DNA of 64,000 nt. Source: Amaurobius ferox. Lineage: Eukaryota > Arthropoda > Arachnida > Araneae > Amaurobiidae. Position 1 is the stretch's first letter. Each line of letters begins with the position of its first letter. Of this stretch, positions 22,313 to 31,849 are shown piece by piece. The DNA lies in the NCBI GenBank assembly GCA_951213105.1, contig OX578138.1, forward strand, positions 65,199,040-65,263,039, read 5' to 3'. A program made the translations under genes and the position numbers. The notes under the pieces were generated by a model. That model searched no databases, had not been told where the DNA came from, and worked only from the letters and a program-made list of their open reading frames with translations.

Positions 22313-22383
22313 GGCCCCAACCGGGGATCGAATCCTGGACCCTTGAATTAGCCAGCCGAAGCTCTACCGTTGAGCTGGGGCGA
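22313..22383 (-). tRNA. tRNA-like sequence (copy 2 of a pair)
   Basis: Minus strand reads GCCCCAGCTCAACGGTAGAG at the 5' end, with a B box GATTCGATCCC and a 3' acceptor-like TTGGGGC. The acceptor can pair GCCCCAG with TTGGGGC over seven positions (one G-T). The bases normally found at positions 8 and 9 are missing, so it is short at about 68 nt. More likely a tRNA pseudogene or SINE head than a working tRNA. Confidence 0.45.
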
Positions 22384-22389
22384 AATTGC

Positions 22390-23190
22390 TCTTATTTTCA
22401 AAGTAGACTTTGTTAATTGTTTATTTTCCTGCTTTATAAAACTGACTTCAAGGCAAAAGCTACACATCAGCAACGCTATTAGAAATCTTACAATCAGCGG
22501 TGTTCTATGGCAAAACGAAGAGATTCCTAAATGTCTTCGTGCAGCTGTATCTTCTTTAAAGCCTTCTGAACTAAAATCATACTCAAGTAAATGACTTGTA
22601 CACTTAGGTATAACAAGAGTAAAGAAATGTGCTTGAAAAACTATAATGATTTACTCCACTAAACCATTTGAGTAAAATTCAGCGAACCGTTGCCAAATTT
22701 AGGCAATAAACTTCACTTCAAAATTATAAAGGCGGGAATCAATGGGACGAAACGAAATACGAAACCTGGTTTAATTGTGTTTTTGTGGTAGTTTAAAATA
22801 ATTTCCCCGTGAAACGAGATTAGCAAATAATACTATGTTTGCACGAAATCGGAAATGCAGATGAATCATGATTAATGGAAAGACTAGAAAATTGAAATTT
22901 TAGACTGAGGCTTTTCCCAAATTTTCAACTAATGTTTTGATTATTGAATATTAATTTGCATGCAAATTTCGGTTCAATTATGGATATTCTATAAAAAGCT
23001 CCTAGTGTGGCAAGCATGTTAAAATATTTATGTTGCACGCTGACCAGTGTCTGAGTTTGGTTTGGTTGCGCCTCCCCCGGCAGCTTAAAACATTGCACCC
23101 CCCTTTACCTTCCACTTAGCTCTCATATTATTATGCACTAACATTGCGCCCCCAAATTTCCTGCAAAGGGTTCTCCCAAAAATTTAGACC
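22390..23190. other. No gene recognised
   Basis: AT-rich; C-runs near 23080-23105 only. Confidence 0.5.
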
Positions 23191-23204
23191 ACTTCAGATA
23201 CAAG

Positions 23205-23340
23205 TATACGGACCGATTTCGTGCTTATTATGCGTTCGTCAGCATGGCTCGTTAATAGATAACGGCTATTCCGCGCTGACGAGCGCATAATAAAGGCGAA
23301 ATCGATCCATGGATGCTGTTATCTGAAATGAGAGTGTTTT
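23205..23340. repeat. Inverted pair of hammerhead-like Penelope motifs
   Basis: Plus strand: CTGACGA at 23276-23282, a short stem-loop, GAAA at 23298-23301, then TCGATCCATGGATGCTGTTA. Minus strand: CTGACGA at 23242-23236, a loop, GAAA at 23220-23217, then TCGGTCC. The two halves are reverse complements around about 23258. Both keep the exact CUGANGA and GAAA core of hammerhead ribozymes. The context matches the remnant at 16602-16680. Confidence 0.45.
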
Positions 23341-23649
23341 CCAAATCACTGGACTGATGAAATTGGAAATAAATAAAAAAAGTTAAGAATTTTCAATTTT
23401 AATTTTTCGAGAAACATTTGCATTTCACAAAGTTTTTAATAAGGTTTGAATTATGAAAATACTATATAAATAAGAAAAGTCAATACCTTTGTCTATCTGT
23501 CTGTCACAGTTCATGACAAATTTCGTGACTATGGCGACAAATATGGCGAGATATCCACAACTTGGCGAGTTTTGGAAAATATCTCCAAATTGGCGATTAC
23601 TCAATATCTCCGAAAATTAAATTTAATTTCTTTGATAATTCCTGTCGCT

Positions 23650-24034
23650 TTCTGGAAGTTATTAATTTAATAGTAATGTTTCAAAATATAACGAGATTTA
23701 CTGTTCGTAGGACAACTTCGTAATTGTTGAATTTTTATTGAGTTTTAGCGCATGGGTATTCCTCCTGAAACTCTTCAATGACACCCTTCTAAGAATAGCT
23801 AGAGAAATTGTGCTTTACAATAAACATTATTTCAATGTGGGAAAACACCACAATTCATTGATAAAAATGCCCTGTAATGATCGTTTGGCGTATTAAACAC
23901 AGCAGACGATATTTCTGATATATTTTCGAAGGTATATTAGTGTCACCTCACTGAAAAAAATTCTACTCATTTCTGTTTTTCTGTACATTCTATGATATTA
24001 AAATTGTGTCTTTTCGATTACCCTTTTAGTTAAT
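23650..24034 (+). repeat. Mariner-like MITE relative, unoccupied
   Basis: Aligns by eye with 37450-37616 joined to 38507-38729. Shared landmarks: CATGGG(T/C)ATT, GAAACTCTTC, GCTA(G/A)AGAAAT, GGGAAAACNCC, TTGATAAAAATG, GATATATTTT, GTATATTAGTG(T/C)CACCT and ACTGAAAAAAAT. It has no HP insertion, so it serves as the empty-site comparison. Its own ends are decayed (CGATTACCCTTTTAG in place of CGATCACCTTG). Confidence 0.7.
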
Positions 24035-24040
24035 GATATG

Positions 24041-24486
24041 GATCAGAAGTGCGAGTGTCCGGAAATTTTAGAAACGCAAGTGCTGCACTCGGGAGGATGG
24101 AAGGAATTCTTTATTTAATATAACTTTTTTTCTGCGCACCTTCCTATGAAGGAAGGGCTTAACACCAAGTATTTCAGCATTTCACACAAAGATAAGAGAT
24201 TTCACTCAAATTGGTTTTCCTTCACTTACGTGTCTTTTGAAGTTATTCACTTTAAAAGATGCGTATCACTTCCCTTTCTTTTCAAATGCCTGTCTATTTT
24301 GCTTCCCCCCCCCCCGATTCATTTTGTTCTCGTGTTTACGACGACGCGCGTGACGCGGTAATAAGGCTCGTGGTGTCGGATCCCGCGGAAACATAAAAAT
24401 TGAAACTATCTCAAGATGCCATGCGAAAGACACGGTCGATCACCCGCGAAAATGTCCATTTCCGTTTAGAAGGTTTGTAGCGTCGT
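24041..24486. other. No gene recognised
   Basis: C-run at 24306-24315; otherwise no structure seen. Confidence 0.5.
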
Positions 24487-24487
24487 G

Positions 24488-24640
24488 TTTTAAACGAAAA
24501 AAAAAATCTGATCTGGGCAGCACATGACCTGCTCTATACTATGCAATGGATTTATTCTTTTTCGTAGGAAAAAAATTATGTATAAGATCTACGACACAGT
24601 GTTTTTAACGTTCAATTGTACATTTGACTTTTGGAAGAGA
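24488..24640 (+). repeat. HP repeat, 5' fragment
   Basis: AAATCTGATCTGGGCAGCAC and the following TGCAATGGATTTATTC align with the starts of the HP copies at 27600 and 37622. The match fades after about 150 bp. Confidence 0.55.
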
Positions 24641-24899
24641 GCATGCAAAATTATTTCAAAGTATCCAATTGACTTATATTTCACGCAACAATAACTTGGC
24701 AATGATCAATATTGATAGCACCCGTAATAAGTTAGGCCATATATTAAAACGCACTCTGTTGCAAAGAAATATATGCACCCATAAGAAGTTGAGCTACAGC
24801 CTCAAAACTCTGCATGTATATAACGTTTGAGAAGATATGCAAATGATTAGAATTTGGGAGTAAACAAAAAAGTTTTATTAAGAAATAGTGGCAGCAAGA

Positions 24900-25650
24900 A
24901 GATGACATTTCAGTAAGTGGTAGATCCTCCCCTGGAAACTGTACAAGGCAATATTTGGTGTAGCATAGAGTCAATTAAATTGCTAGTGTCTCTGCTGAAG
25001 ATTCAACCACCAATGTTGCAACTAGTTAGCTGATTTAGTTGTATTATGAGAAGACTGCAATTGCTGTTCCAGCATGTCTCAGATGTGTTCTATCGGTGAT
25101 AAGTTTGGGGATCTTGATGGTCATGGGAGGGTATTAAATCCCCAAAGACATTATTGAGAAAATCATGCAGTATGTGGTGGAGCGTATGTTGGTTAATGGA
25201 ATTTTGATAGCTTGACAGCAAAGGCAGTTGGTTAATGGAATCTGGGCAGCTTGACAGCAAAGACAGAATAATGGACTGCAGAATATCGTCGACGAAATTG
25301 GCTTGCAGCACAACTAGAGGAGATCGACTGTCCCACGAAATGGTTCCCAAACTGTCACACCACGTGGGATTACCGTGTGCCACTCTACAACATATGCGGG
25401 ATCGGAGCGCTGACCAGTTCTCACCCACACATGGGTGTGGCTGTTATCGTCGCTGAGAGAGAAGCAGGATTCATCTCTGAAGACAACATACCTCCAATTG
25501 GACACTATGCAGTCTGATCGAGCTGGGCACCAATCCAGACGGCTCTTCCTACGTTGAGGGGTTAGATGTAGGCGCCTTAATAGACGTCGACACCTAATCC
25601 CTTCTTCTGCCAGTCGTCACCGAATAGTATCCCTTGATATAGGATGCATG
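24900..25650 (-). pseudogene. Tc1-like transposase pseudogene
   Basis: Minus-strand remnant of a Tc1/mariner DDE transposase, which cuts and pastes DNA at TA sites. From about 25610 the frame reads RRLLRRLHLTPQRRKSRLDW, then WRYVVFRDES (the second catalytic acidic residue is the D), DDNSHTHVWVRTGQR and YVVEWHTVIPRGVTVW. A frameshift near 25340 moves the reading to GTISWDSRSPLVVLQANFVD, and another block near 25110-25000 matches the C-terminal PQTYHR..H..H region. The segment that should hold the third catalytic residue (the DNARPH motif) is missing. In its place is a 39-bp tandem duplication (about 25195-25273). No terminal inverted repeats were found. Non-functional. Confidence 0.8.
25195..25275. 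repeat. 39-bp duplication inside the Tc1 remnant
   Basis: Two adjacent copies of a phrase containing TTAATGGAAT, then AGCTTGACAGCAAAG, with a few differences. Confidence 0.8.
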
Positions 25651-25714
25651 GAGGATGGCCAATAACTTCATTGTTTTATATCAATGCCTTCTGTAACTCT
25701 TTTAGTGTCAAATC

Positions 25715-25960
25715 CTACTAAAAAGACAATGCTCTACAACTTTGTAATTGCTTGCTTTTTCCGTCTATTTTGGTTTGTTGCCGAGTTCGTTATCCTAACT
25801 TTTTAAATTCCTCGCAAGGGGTACTGCAATTAATTTTTTTTCGATCAGGCATGATCACTTTACTACACTTAGGCCAAACGTGTGCACTCATGGACTTTTT
25901 CTTGCAAAGCTATTCCGAAGTTTAAGGACTTTCATAACTTTCTTAGAAATTCTGCATAGT
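25715..25960 (+). repeat. Dispersed repeat R250, copy 3
   Basis: Contains GACAATGCTCTACAACTTTG, the GTTTGTTGCCGAGTTC phrase, GGGTACTGCAATTAA, GGCATGATCACTTTACTACA, AACGTGTGCACTCATGG and CTTAGAAATTCTG, in the same order as copies at 15490 and 18095. Confidence 0.65.
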
Positions 25961-26044
25961 CTACATATTAAAAGTTATTAATAACTAAAAACTACCCTTT
26001 TGACGTATAAAAGTACAGACCAACTGCTTCTGTAATTAAAATTC

Positions 26045-26066
26045 AAAATTATATATATATATATTT
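26045..26066. repeat. (AT)n microsatellite
   Basis: Alternating AT run in AT-rich flank. Confidence 0.85.
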
Positions 26067-26198
26067 TCATATTTCAATGAAAAAGCATTTTCACTTGATA
26101 TTTAAAATTAATTCTGTTACTATATAGACAATCTAGTATATCAATGTACATATAATGAGCGTATGAATACAAAACTGTGTAAACAGGCATATCTTTCA

Positions 26199-26515
26199 CA
26201 GTACTGTCAAGAGGGGTGCGGTAGCCCAGTGGTTAGCCCGTGGGAATTGCATTCGGTAGGCCCGGGTTCGATTCTCTCCGCCTCCAAAACTGCCGCTGTG
26301 TTCACGCGGAGTACGATAACGTTAAATATGTGGGTCCGTAAGTCCTTCCGAGAGATTGGTGGTAGGGGAAGGAGGGTACGGTCCCTGTGGATGCCTCCCC
26401 CCCCCACTGGGTTCAGGTCTAAATTGGGTGGCTCTTCCCTGCCGTCCAAACAGTTACCTTACACCTTTCTGGTAGGTCGGACGGTCTGGGTCTCAACAAC
26501 AACAGTATTGTCAAG
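26199..26515. repeat. 13-bp target site duplication of SINE copy 3
   Basis: CAGTACTGTCAAG at 26199-26211 and CAGTATTGTCAAG at 26503-26515, one mismatch. Confidence 0.88.
26212..26502 (+). mobile_element. tRNA-derived SINE, copy 3 (complete)
   Basis: 291 bp, the same length as copy 1. GGTAGCCCAGTGGTTAGC head, B box GGTTCGATTC, body with CCTTCCGAGAGATTGGTGG, a short C-run at 26397-26405, GGTCGGACGGTCTGGGTCTC, then the (AAC)n tail. The 125-codon frame that spans it is SINE DNA read through and not a gene. Confidence 0.92.
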
Positions 26516-26519
26516 TTTG

Positions 26520-27580
26520 CTTTTCTGCAAATATAGTTAAGGCAATAATAATTAAGTCTCCGTATTATAAGCACCTAGATGGCTACCATTTCTTGTACTC
26601 ACAGATTTTTCATTCATTTCAGTATAATAGTGAGCACACTTATTTTATGATTTATTTTCCATTTTAGAACATAAACATGTTCGAAAACAGTATATGCTAA
26701 CGTTCTATAAATTGTTTAATTTGCTTTTAGATAAAATATTGCAGATAAAAGGACTAATTTTTAAGATATATTTTAAGATAATTATTTTTTATAATTTGTT
26801 TTTCGATTTTCGAAATTAAAAAAAAAATGTTTGAAAAAATAAAGAATTTTTTCCTGATCTGACCTTTTCGAAAATCAATAGTCCTATGCGATTTATCGGT
26901 TGAAATTAAAGGTCCAAAACATTAAATTCTGATATATGTAAAGTAAAGTAAAAATAATTAGTATTAAAAAGAAAACACCATAGAAGTTTTAGCGTTAATA
27001 TCCCTCAATAGAGTTATTTAATGGAATCATGTGACAGAGTAGAAATAAATACAGAAATTTAATGCGGCAAATAATTTCAAAATCCATTTTGAGTGAAATA
27101 TTTTTATTTCTTTAAACGTTTTCACAATGGGATTTGGGAGAGAATTCCATAATAAATTGCAGAACGCTTCTACAGATGCCAGCAGTAATGCGACAGCCAT
27201 ACTCAACTGTTTTTACATCGGTCCCTGTGGTTTCAGAAGGACGGTTGCCAAGGCAACGAACAAATTCGTGTTGCCAATGACAGAATGACAAATAATGATC
27301 GTGTCGACAGAGCTATTCATCTTTTCGAGAGCTTCGAAATTCCGAATTTCGTATTTGCCTATTTATCTCCAAAACTCGCTCGTATGCATTATCAATTGTT
27401 AAGAGTGCGCAGTGATATATTTGCATAATAAAGTGTATTTCTGAAAATTTAGTAATGATGCTTTAGAAAGAAAATATGCTTTACATGATTAAAAATGATA
27501 AATCTGTAGAATAATTATTTTCAAATGTCTTTTTGGTTACTTATTTTTTTTAAACATCTAAAAATGCTACAGGAAAAAAC
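26520..27580. other. No gene; one X-box-like palindrome
   Basis: GTTGCCAAGGCAAC at 27244-27257 is an exact palindrome of the RFX X-box type, in a slightly GC-richer patch (27140-27360). No exon, splice site pair or conserved frame was found next to it. Confidence 0.45.
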
Positions 27581-27584
27581 CCCC

Positions 27585-28527
27585 AAAACACTGAAGATGT
27601 GGGTAGCACATAATTTTCCCAGCACGATGCAATGACTTTATTTTCTTCATTCCGAAATTATAATGTACAAGATCCACAGGAAAATGTTTTTGAATTAACA
27701 CCACGTCAATTGAAATTTGGAATTTCGCCAATTTATTTATTTGTCCAAACAGAATGACTTATTCATACTAATGTGCAAAATCCTCATCAAAATGCAATTA
27801 ACTGTTAATGAAATAAATGACTATCCCATAAAATAAATGACTATAGGCGGATTCTTTGGCTTCAAAATACAAAACTAGTACATAAAATAAAGTATCGTCT
27901 CTCGTGAATGGAACGAATTAGATCCACAGGAATGATGTTAACAGATATGTTGCATAATAATGCATGTGGAATGTTGGACGATATTTATTACTTTTTTAAT
28001 TCTATATAATTTTTTGATAAATTTATTTGAAAACGTGCAATATTTAGGAAAGCGGTTCATATTAGCGTTTTAAAATCGGTGCCATTTGTTTTCAAATGAA
28101 AAATTATATAAGAATGTGTTATTTATGTGATATTCTTTAAGGTTCTGATTACGGCCGAAATAATAAGTTATCATTATTGAATGTCTAGATTTTTCGAAAA
28201 TTCGGTGGTTTTTCGAACATTCGATTGCGTTGAAAATCAATAGGGGTCCAGTATTCACTAACTGTAATAATCGTACCTAATTATTTTTGAAACTCTTCAT
28301 TTGTTCATGAGATATTGCGCTTGCAGACTCACAGACACACACACTACCACATATACGTACACTAACACATATACGTACACTAACATGCATAATACACACA
28401 CACCTCAAAAACGGATTCGTGTTCAGGGATGCTTAAAACGTGTTCTCTCGTCGAAAACTCTAATTCGAATTTTCGATCCCGTGACAATACTTTCCCTATA
28501 CATTATACTACGTATATAGGGAAAGTA
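27585..28527 (+). repeat. HP repeat, copy 7 (full length)
   Basis: Start phrase GATGTGGGTAGCACATAATT, then TGCAAAATCCTCATCAAAATG (also in copy 4 at 12735), the GTGAATGGAACGAATTAGAT block, and AACGTGCAATATTTAGGAAA. A CA/ACATATACGT tract lies at 28327-28400, followed by the CGAATTTTCGA phrase and the terminal hairpin 28488-28527. The hairpin arms TACTTTCCCTATACAT and ATAGGGAAAGTA are the best preserved in the window. Confidence 0.8.
28488..28527 (+). other. HP terminal hairpin
   Basis: TACTTTCCCTATAC... pairs with ...GTATATAGGGAAAGTA around TATACTAC. Each HP copy that keeps its 3' end stops at this structure. Confidence 0.8.
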
Positions 28528-28869
28528 AAACTGAATGATAATTTTTTTTTGCAGCTGTCCATTTCTGTAGTATCCGTATCAGCAGTAAATAGTAGACAAA
28601 GGCGGTCATTGTCAAATAAGAAATGCTTTCTTGACGACTATTTATATTTTTCGTACTTTTAATGAACGTTCTTATAATGATGACTTGGTGTTGAGTGTAT
28701 AAGATGACTTACGTTAACTTTGTATTAAATAATAGTCTCAATCGTCTCTTTATATGAAAGTAATACATCTCATGATTAATGCAAATTTCCATGGAATATA
28801 ATTATTTCTGTTGAAAGAAGATCTATCTGCACTCGTATGCGGCAAAACAAGACATAAAACATAATGGCA

Positions 28870-28996
28870 TATCTGGAATGATTTTAATTAGCGCAATTAT
28901 GTCAATTCACGCGATCAATTCAGCGCGATTATGTCAATCTGATTCGAAATTTCGAGGAAATAATACTTTCTTTATACAATGGTGGGAGAAAGTAAA
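28870..28996 (+). repeat. HP-related repeat, subfamily B 3' end
   Basis: GATTCGAAATTTCGAGGAAA, then TAATACTTTCTTTATACAAT and GGAGAAAGTAA: the subfamily B ending also seen at 12545. It is preceded by a short internal duplication of GCG(C/A)NATTATGTCAATNC. Confidence 0.55.
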
Positions 28997-28999
28997 AAT

Positions 29000-29420
29000 C
29001 ATTTATCAAAATCTAAATGAGTATTTTTCACTCTCAGAATTAATATCCTTCTTATTCTTTATCAAACAATTACTCCACGAGCTATGAAAGACCAAACAGG
29101 AAACAATCCTCTCAATTCTATTCACGATTCCAGTTCCCTGGACAATTACCCTAGTTCAACTCCAGTTCCACTCAGAACTCATGCCCAGTGCTGAACTACC
29201 GTTGCGCTTCTCACGCAAAGCCTTCATCAGGGCAATGGTTGGGGACTGTATGCTTGACCAGTCCACGCAATGCTCAACGGTCCAGTAGTGACACACTCTC
29301 CGTGTCTATCAAAGGGCCCCGATAAGAGGTAATTTAATAGAACTCATAGGCAAATGCCTATTTGGAGGGCGTAGATGGACTCAGCACAATTGGGTTGCGG
29401 TTAAATGGATATTCGGGACT
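29000..29420. other. Unassigned, slightly GC-richer patch
   Basis: 29090-29400 has a more balanced composition. Its minus strand contains CTGATGA at 29230-29224 followed by AGGCTTTGCGTGAGAAGCGC, a weak hammerhead or Penelope-like motif. No coding frame. Confidence 0.4.
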
Positions 29421-29424
29421 GAAA

Positions 29425-30411
29425 TATGAAAGGCATAGAATTAGTCTTATTCCATAGACTTAACCCTTTGGATCTAATAGTTTCATAAAGCTAATGATTA
29501 AGCCAATTCTGCGGCAAACTAAACAGATTATATTGTTTTTGAGGAAAGGTAGAATGTATAATAGATTTATGCTTATCCGATAGAATTAACGTATTGGATC
29601 TAATAATATTTAAAGCTGATAGTTAAGAAAGGGGTTATCAATTTCTTTCATCTCAGCAGGCTAAGCTGAAGATATTTTTAAAAAGATATATAGAATGCAT
29701 AGAATTAGGTTCATCCAATAAAATTAACATTTTGGATCTAACAGTAATCTGAAGCTAATGGCTAAATCAAGGTTTCTAAACTATTTCATCTCGTGGCAAA
29801 TTAAATTGAAGATCAAATATTCTTTTTGAGGATATACAGAATGTATAGAATTAGGCTTATCCGACAGAATTAACCTATTGGATTTAATAATTTCCTAAAG
29901 CTAATGGTTAAGCCAGGATTTCTTAACTATTTAATTTTGCGGCGAACTAAAGATATTTTTTATGAGGAAATATGGAAGATATGGAATTAGGTTTATCCGA
30001 TACACTTAACGTTTTGGATTTCTAAAACTAATGGCTAAAATAGGGGTTCTCAAACTTTTCAATCCCGCAGCACACGAATTTGAAGATATTATTTTTCAAG
30101 ATAAATAGAAGGTAAATATTTAGGCTTATATAATAAGATTAACCTTCCGTATCTATAATTTCCTAAAGCTAATGATTAAATCAGGGTTTCTAAATCATTT
30201 CATACCATAGCCGACAAAACTGAAGTCATTCTTTTTGAAGAAATATGAAATTTATAGATTGAGACTTATCCGATAGAATTAACATTTCGTATCTAATCGA
30301 TTTCGAAAGCTAATTGTTAAAACAGAGGTTTCCAAACTTACTTCTTACATTACACTAAGTTGAAGATACTTATAGTTTATTTAAGGAAATAAAGAATGTA
30401 TAGAATTAGAC
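29425..30411. repeat. About 137-bp satellite array, left part
   Basis: A unit containing ATAGAATTAGGCTTATCCGA, TAGAATTAAC, TTGGATCTAATAATTT and AAGCTAATGGTTAA repeats at about 29450, 29573, 29710, 29856, 29992, 30125, 30264 and 30411, spacings of 123-147 bp. Units are diverged from each other. The array resumes at 31317 after an insertion. Confidence 0.85.
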
Positions 30412-30582
30412 TAATTCAATAGATACCATTAGTGGCGACACGTCAAACTTCAAATCACTAAATCAACTAATTAAATGACAAACCAGATTTAAAGGTCACT
30501 TTATTAAAAACCATCTTAATTTAACTGTTAACCCCCACTTTATTAAAATCCACCATATCGGGTGTTCAATCGTATTCAATCT

Positions 30583-30973
30583 GATAAATTTAGGGATAAT
30601 GTTAACTTTAAAAGTTTTGCTGGGGTATATGTTGTACCCCTTCTTTCTACGGATAATGTTTATAAATTTTATATCGGTAGTACTAAATGTACGATTGGTA
30701 TTCGTTTGGCTGAACATATGCTAGAGACGTAAAATGTGGTAAACAAATGACCAATTAGTGACTAAAGATAATTTTCGCCCCCTTTTTGATAATTCTTTTC
30801 TTTTGATCAGCTGTATTAACCCCCGCTCTATTTTACTTTACGAATCCCTTTTTATTTATTTATATCGTACTTCTATTTGTAATTTTGACCCTGTTCAGGT
30901 CTTAAGTTATGCCTGGCGACTCGTTCTCGATGCCGTGCGTGTTAAACCTTTACACAGTTACCTTAATTTATAA
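30583..30973 (+). pseudogene. Penelope-like GIY-YIG endonuclease remnant
   Basis: The first part, in the frame of position 30583, contains GVYVV at 30622-30636, VYKFYIGSTK at 30658-30687 and IRLAEH at 30700-30717, ending at a TAA at 30730. These are the GIY, YIG and arginine/helix motifs of the GIY-YIG nuclease that Penelope-like elements use for target cleavage. The frame then shifts, and a 71-codon stretch at 30758-30973 carries LLYESLFIYLY, like the conserved C-terminal glutamate helix of that nuclease. Broken by at least one frameshift and stop. Without the reverse transcriptase it cannot move itself. Confidence 0.75.
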
Positions 30974-31170
30974 TAATGTTCTAAAGTATTTGATGTTTTA
31001 AAAAAAAGTTTTTTTTAAATGTTTATCTTTGATATTTGTAATTTTATAATTTTAAATCTGTTTTATGGATTCAAAATTTTGTATGTATGGCAATTTTCGT
31101 AATATGCAAATTTTGCTTGGCGGCATTGGAATGTATGTAGGCATGTTGGCATCTGTTCTGATTTTATCGC

Positions 31171-31212
31171 CACTGAGGAAGAGCATGAATGTATTCGAAA
31201 GCGTTCTGGCTT
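31171..31212 (+). ncRNA. Candidate hammerhead ribozyme core in Penelope element
   Basis: CTGAGGA at 31173-31179 fits CUGANGA and GAAA is at 31197-31200. The intervening bases can form a stem with one mismatch (GAGCAT against ATGTATTC). Penelope-like elements are known to encode small hammerhead motifs. The third stem and cleavage triplet were not established by eye. Confidence 0.35.
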
Positions 31213-31316
31213 GAAATTATTTGTTGTATATCTGTAGGATGGTTTTTAATAAAGTGACCTTTAAATCTGGTTTTTAAGATTTGTCATTTAATTAGTTGAT
31301 TTAGTAATTCAATAGA

Positions 31317-31400
31317 ATTAACTTTTTGGATCTAATAATTTCTCTCAACTAATTTTTTAAGACATAGATTTCCAAATTTTTTCATCTCAAGGCAGAATTT
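31317..31400. repeat. Satellite array, right part
   Basis: ATTAACTTTTTGGATCTAAT continues the unit interrupted at 30411, followed by TTTCCAAATTTTTTCATCTC as in earlier units, then the array ends. Confidence 0.75.
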
Positions 31401-31845
31401 TTTTTGTAGTACTTTAAGAGAGATCAATTATTAGCACACTTCAGCACAACAGTCAGAAAGTCATATTTACAGTCTTATTTCATGCTTTATAATGCTGCAG
31501 AAGTGCATATATGAAGTTACACTGTTCCAAGAAGTGTACATTATTCCCAAATTCCAAGATGTTAGATATTTCTCTTTATTCACAGGTAAATCCTATGTAA
31601 ATACAAAGTTTCAAATTTCTCTCTTCAATAATTTGGGCTGTGTTAGTGTCCCTTAGTCAGTCGGTTTCATTCTGTTCTATATGAAAATTGAAAGCCTGTT
31701 TGTTTATTTGTTTGTTTCATATACAAATCTATAGTTTTTGACGGAATTTTTTTCAAATTTAGTATGTCTATTCTCTACTTTATTATGGGTAACCCCGTCC
31801 AGATTTTAAGTTTCTAGGATTGTTGAGATATTAACGAAAAAGGTA
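31401..31845. other. No gene recognised
   Basis: AT-rich with TTTG-rich runs near 31697-31720. Confidence 0.5.
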
Positions 31846-31849
31846 AAAG

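Larger units (their letters stand above)
30424..31304 (+). mobile_element. Truncated Penelope-like retroelement with inverted ends
   Basis: Inserted in the satellite with a 12-bp duplication. Inverted repeats of about 58-67 bp lie near its ends: 30458-30515 and 31238-31304 are reverse complements, apart from a 9-base indel. Between them is the endonuclease end of a Penelope-like element (see 30583-30973) and a hammerhead-like core at 31173-31200. The reverse transcriptase domain is missing, so this is a 5'-truncated copy. Inverted terminal segments are known among Penelope-like elements, where the repeat at the ends can be in either orientation. No AP-endonuclease or LTR features. Confidence 0.75.
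30412..31316. repeat. 12-bp target site duplication of the Penelope-like element
   Basis: TAATTCAATAGA at 30412-30423 and again, identical, at 31305-31316. Removing the intervening 881 bp leaves a continuous satellite unit. Confidence 0.88.

Noticed and set aside
22313..22383. Functional tRNA gene
   Set aside because: Acceptor pairing is good, but the junction bases between acceptor and D arm are missing, and a decayed sibling lies 369 bp away.
26163..26540. 125-codon plus-strand protein
   Set aside because: Lies across a SINE with its target duplications.
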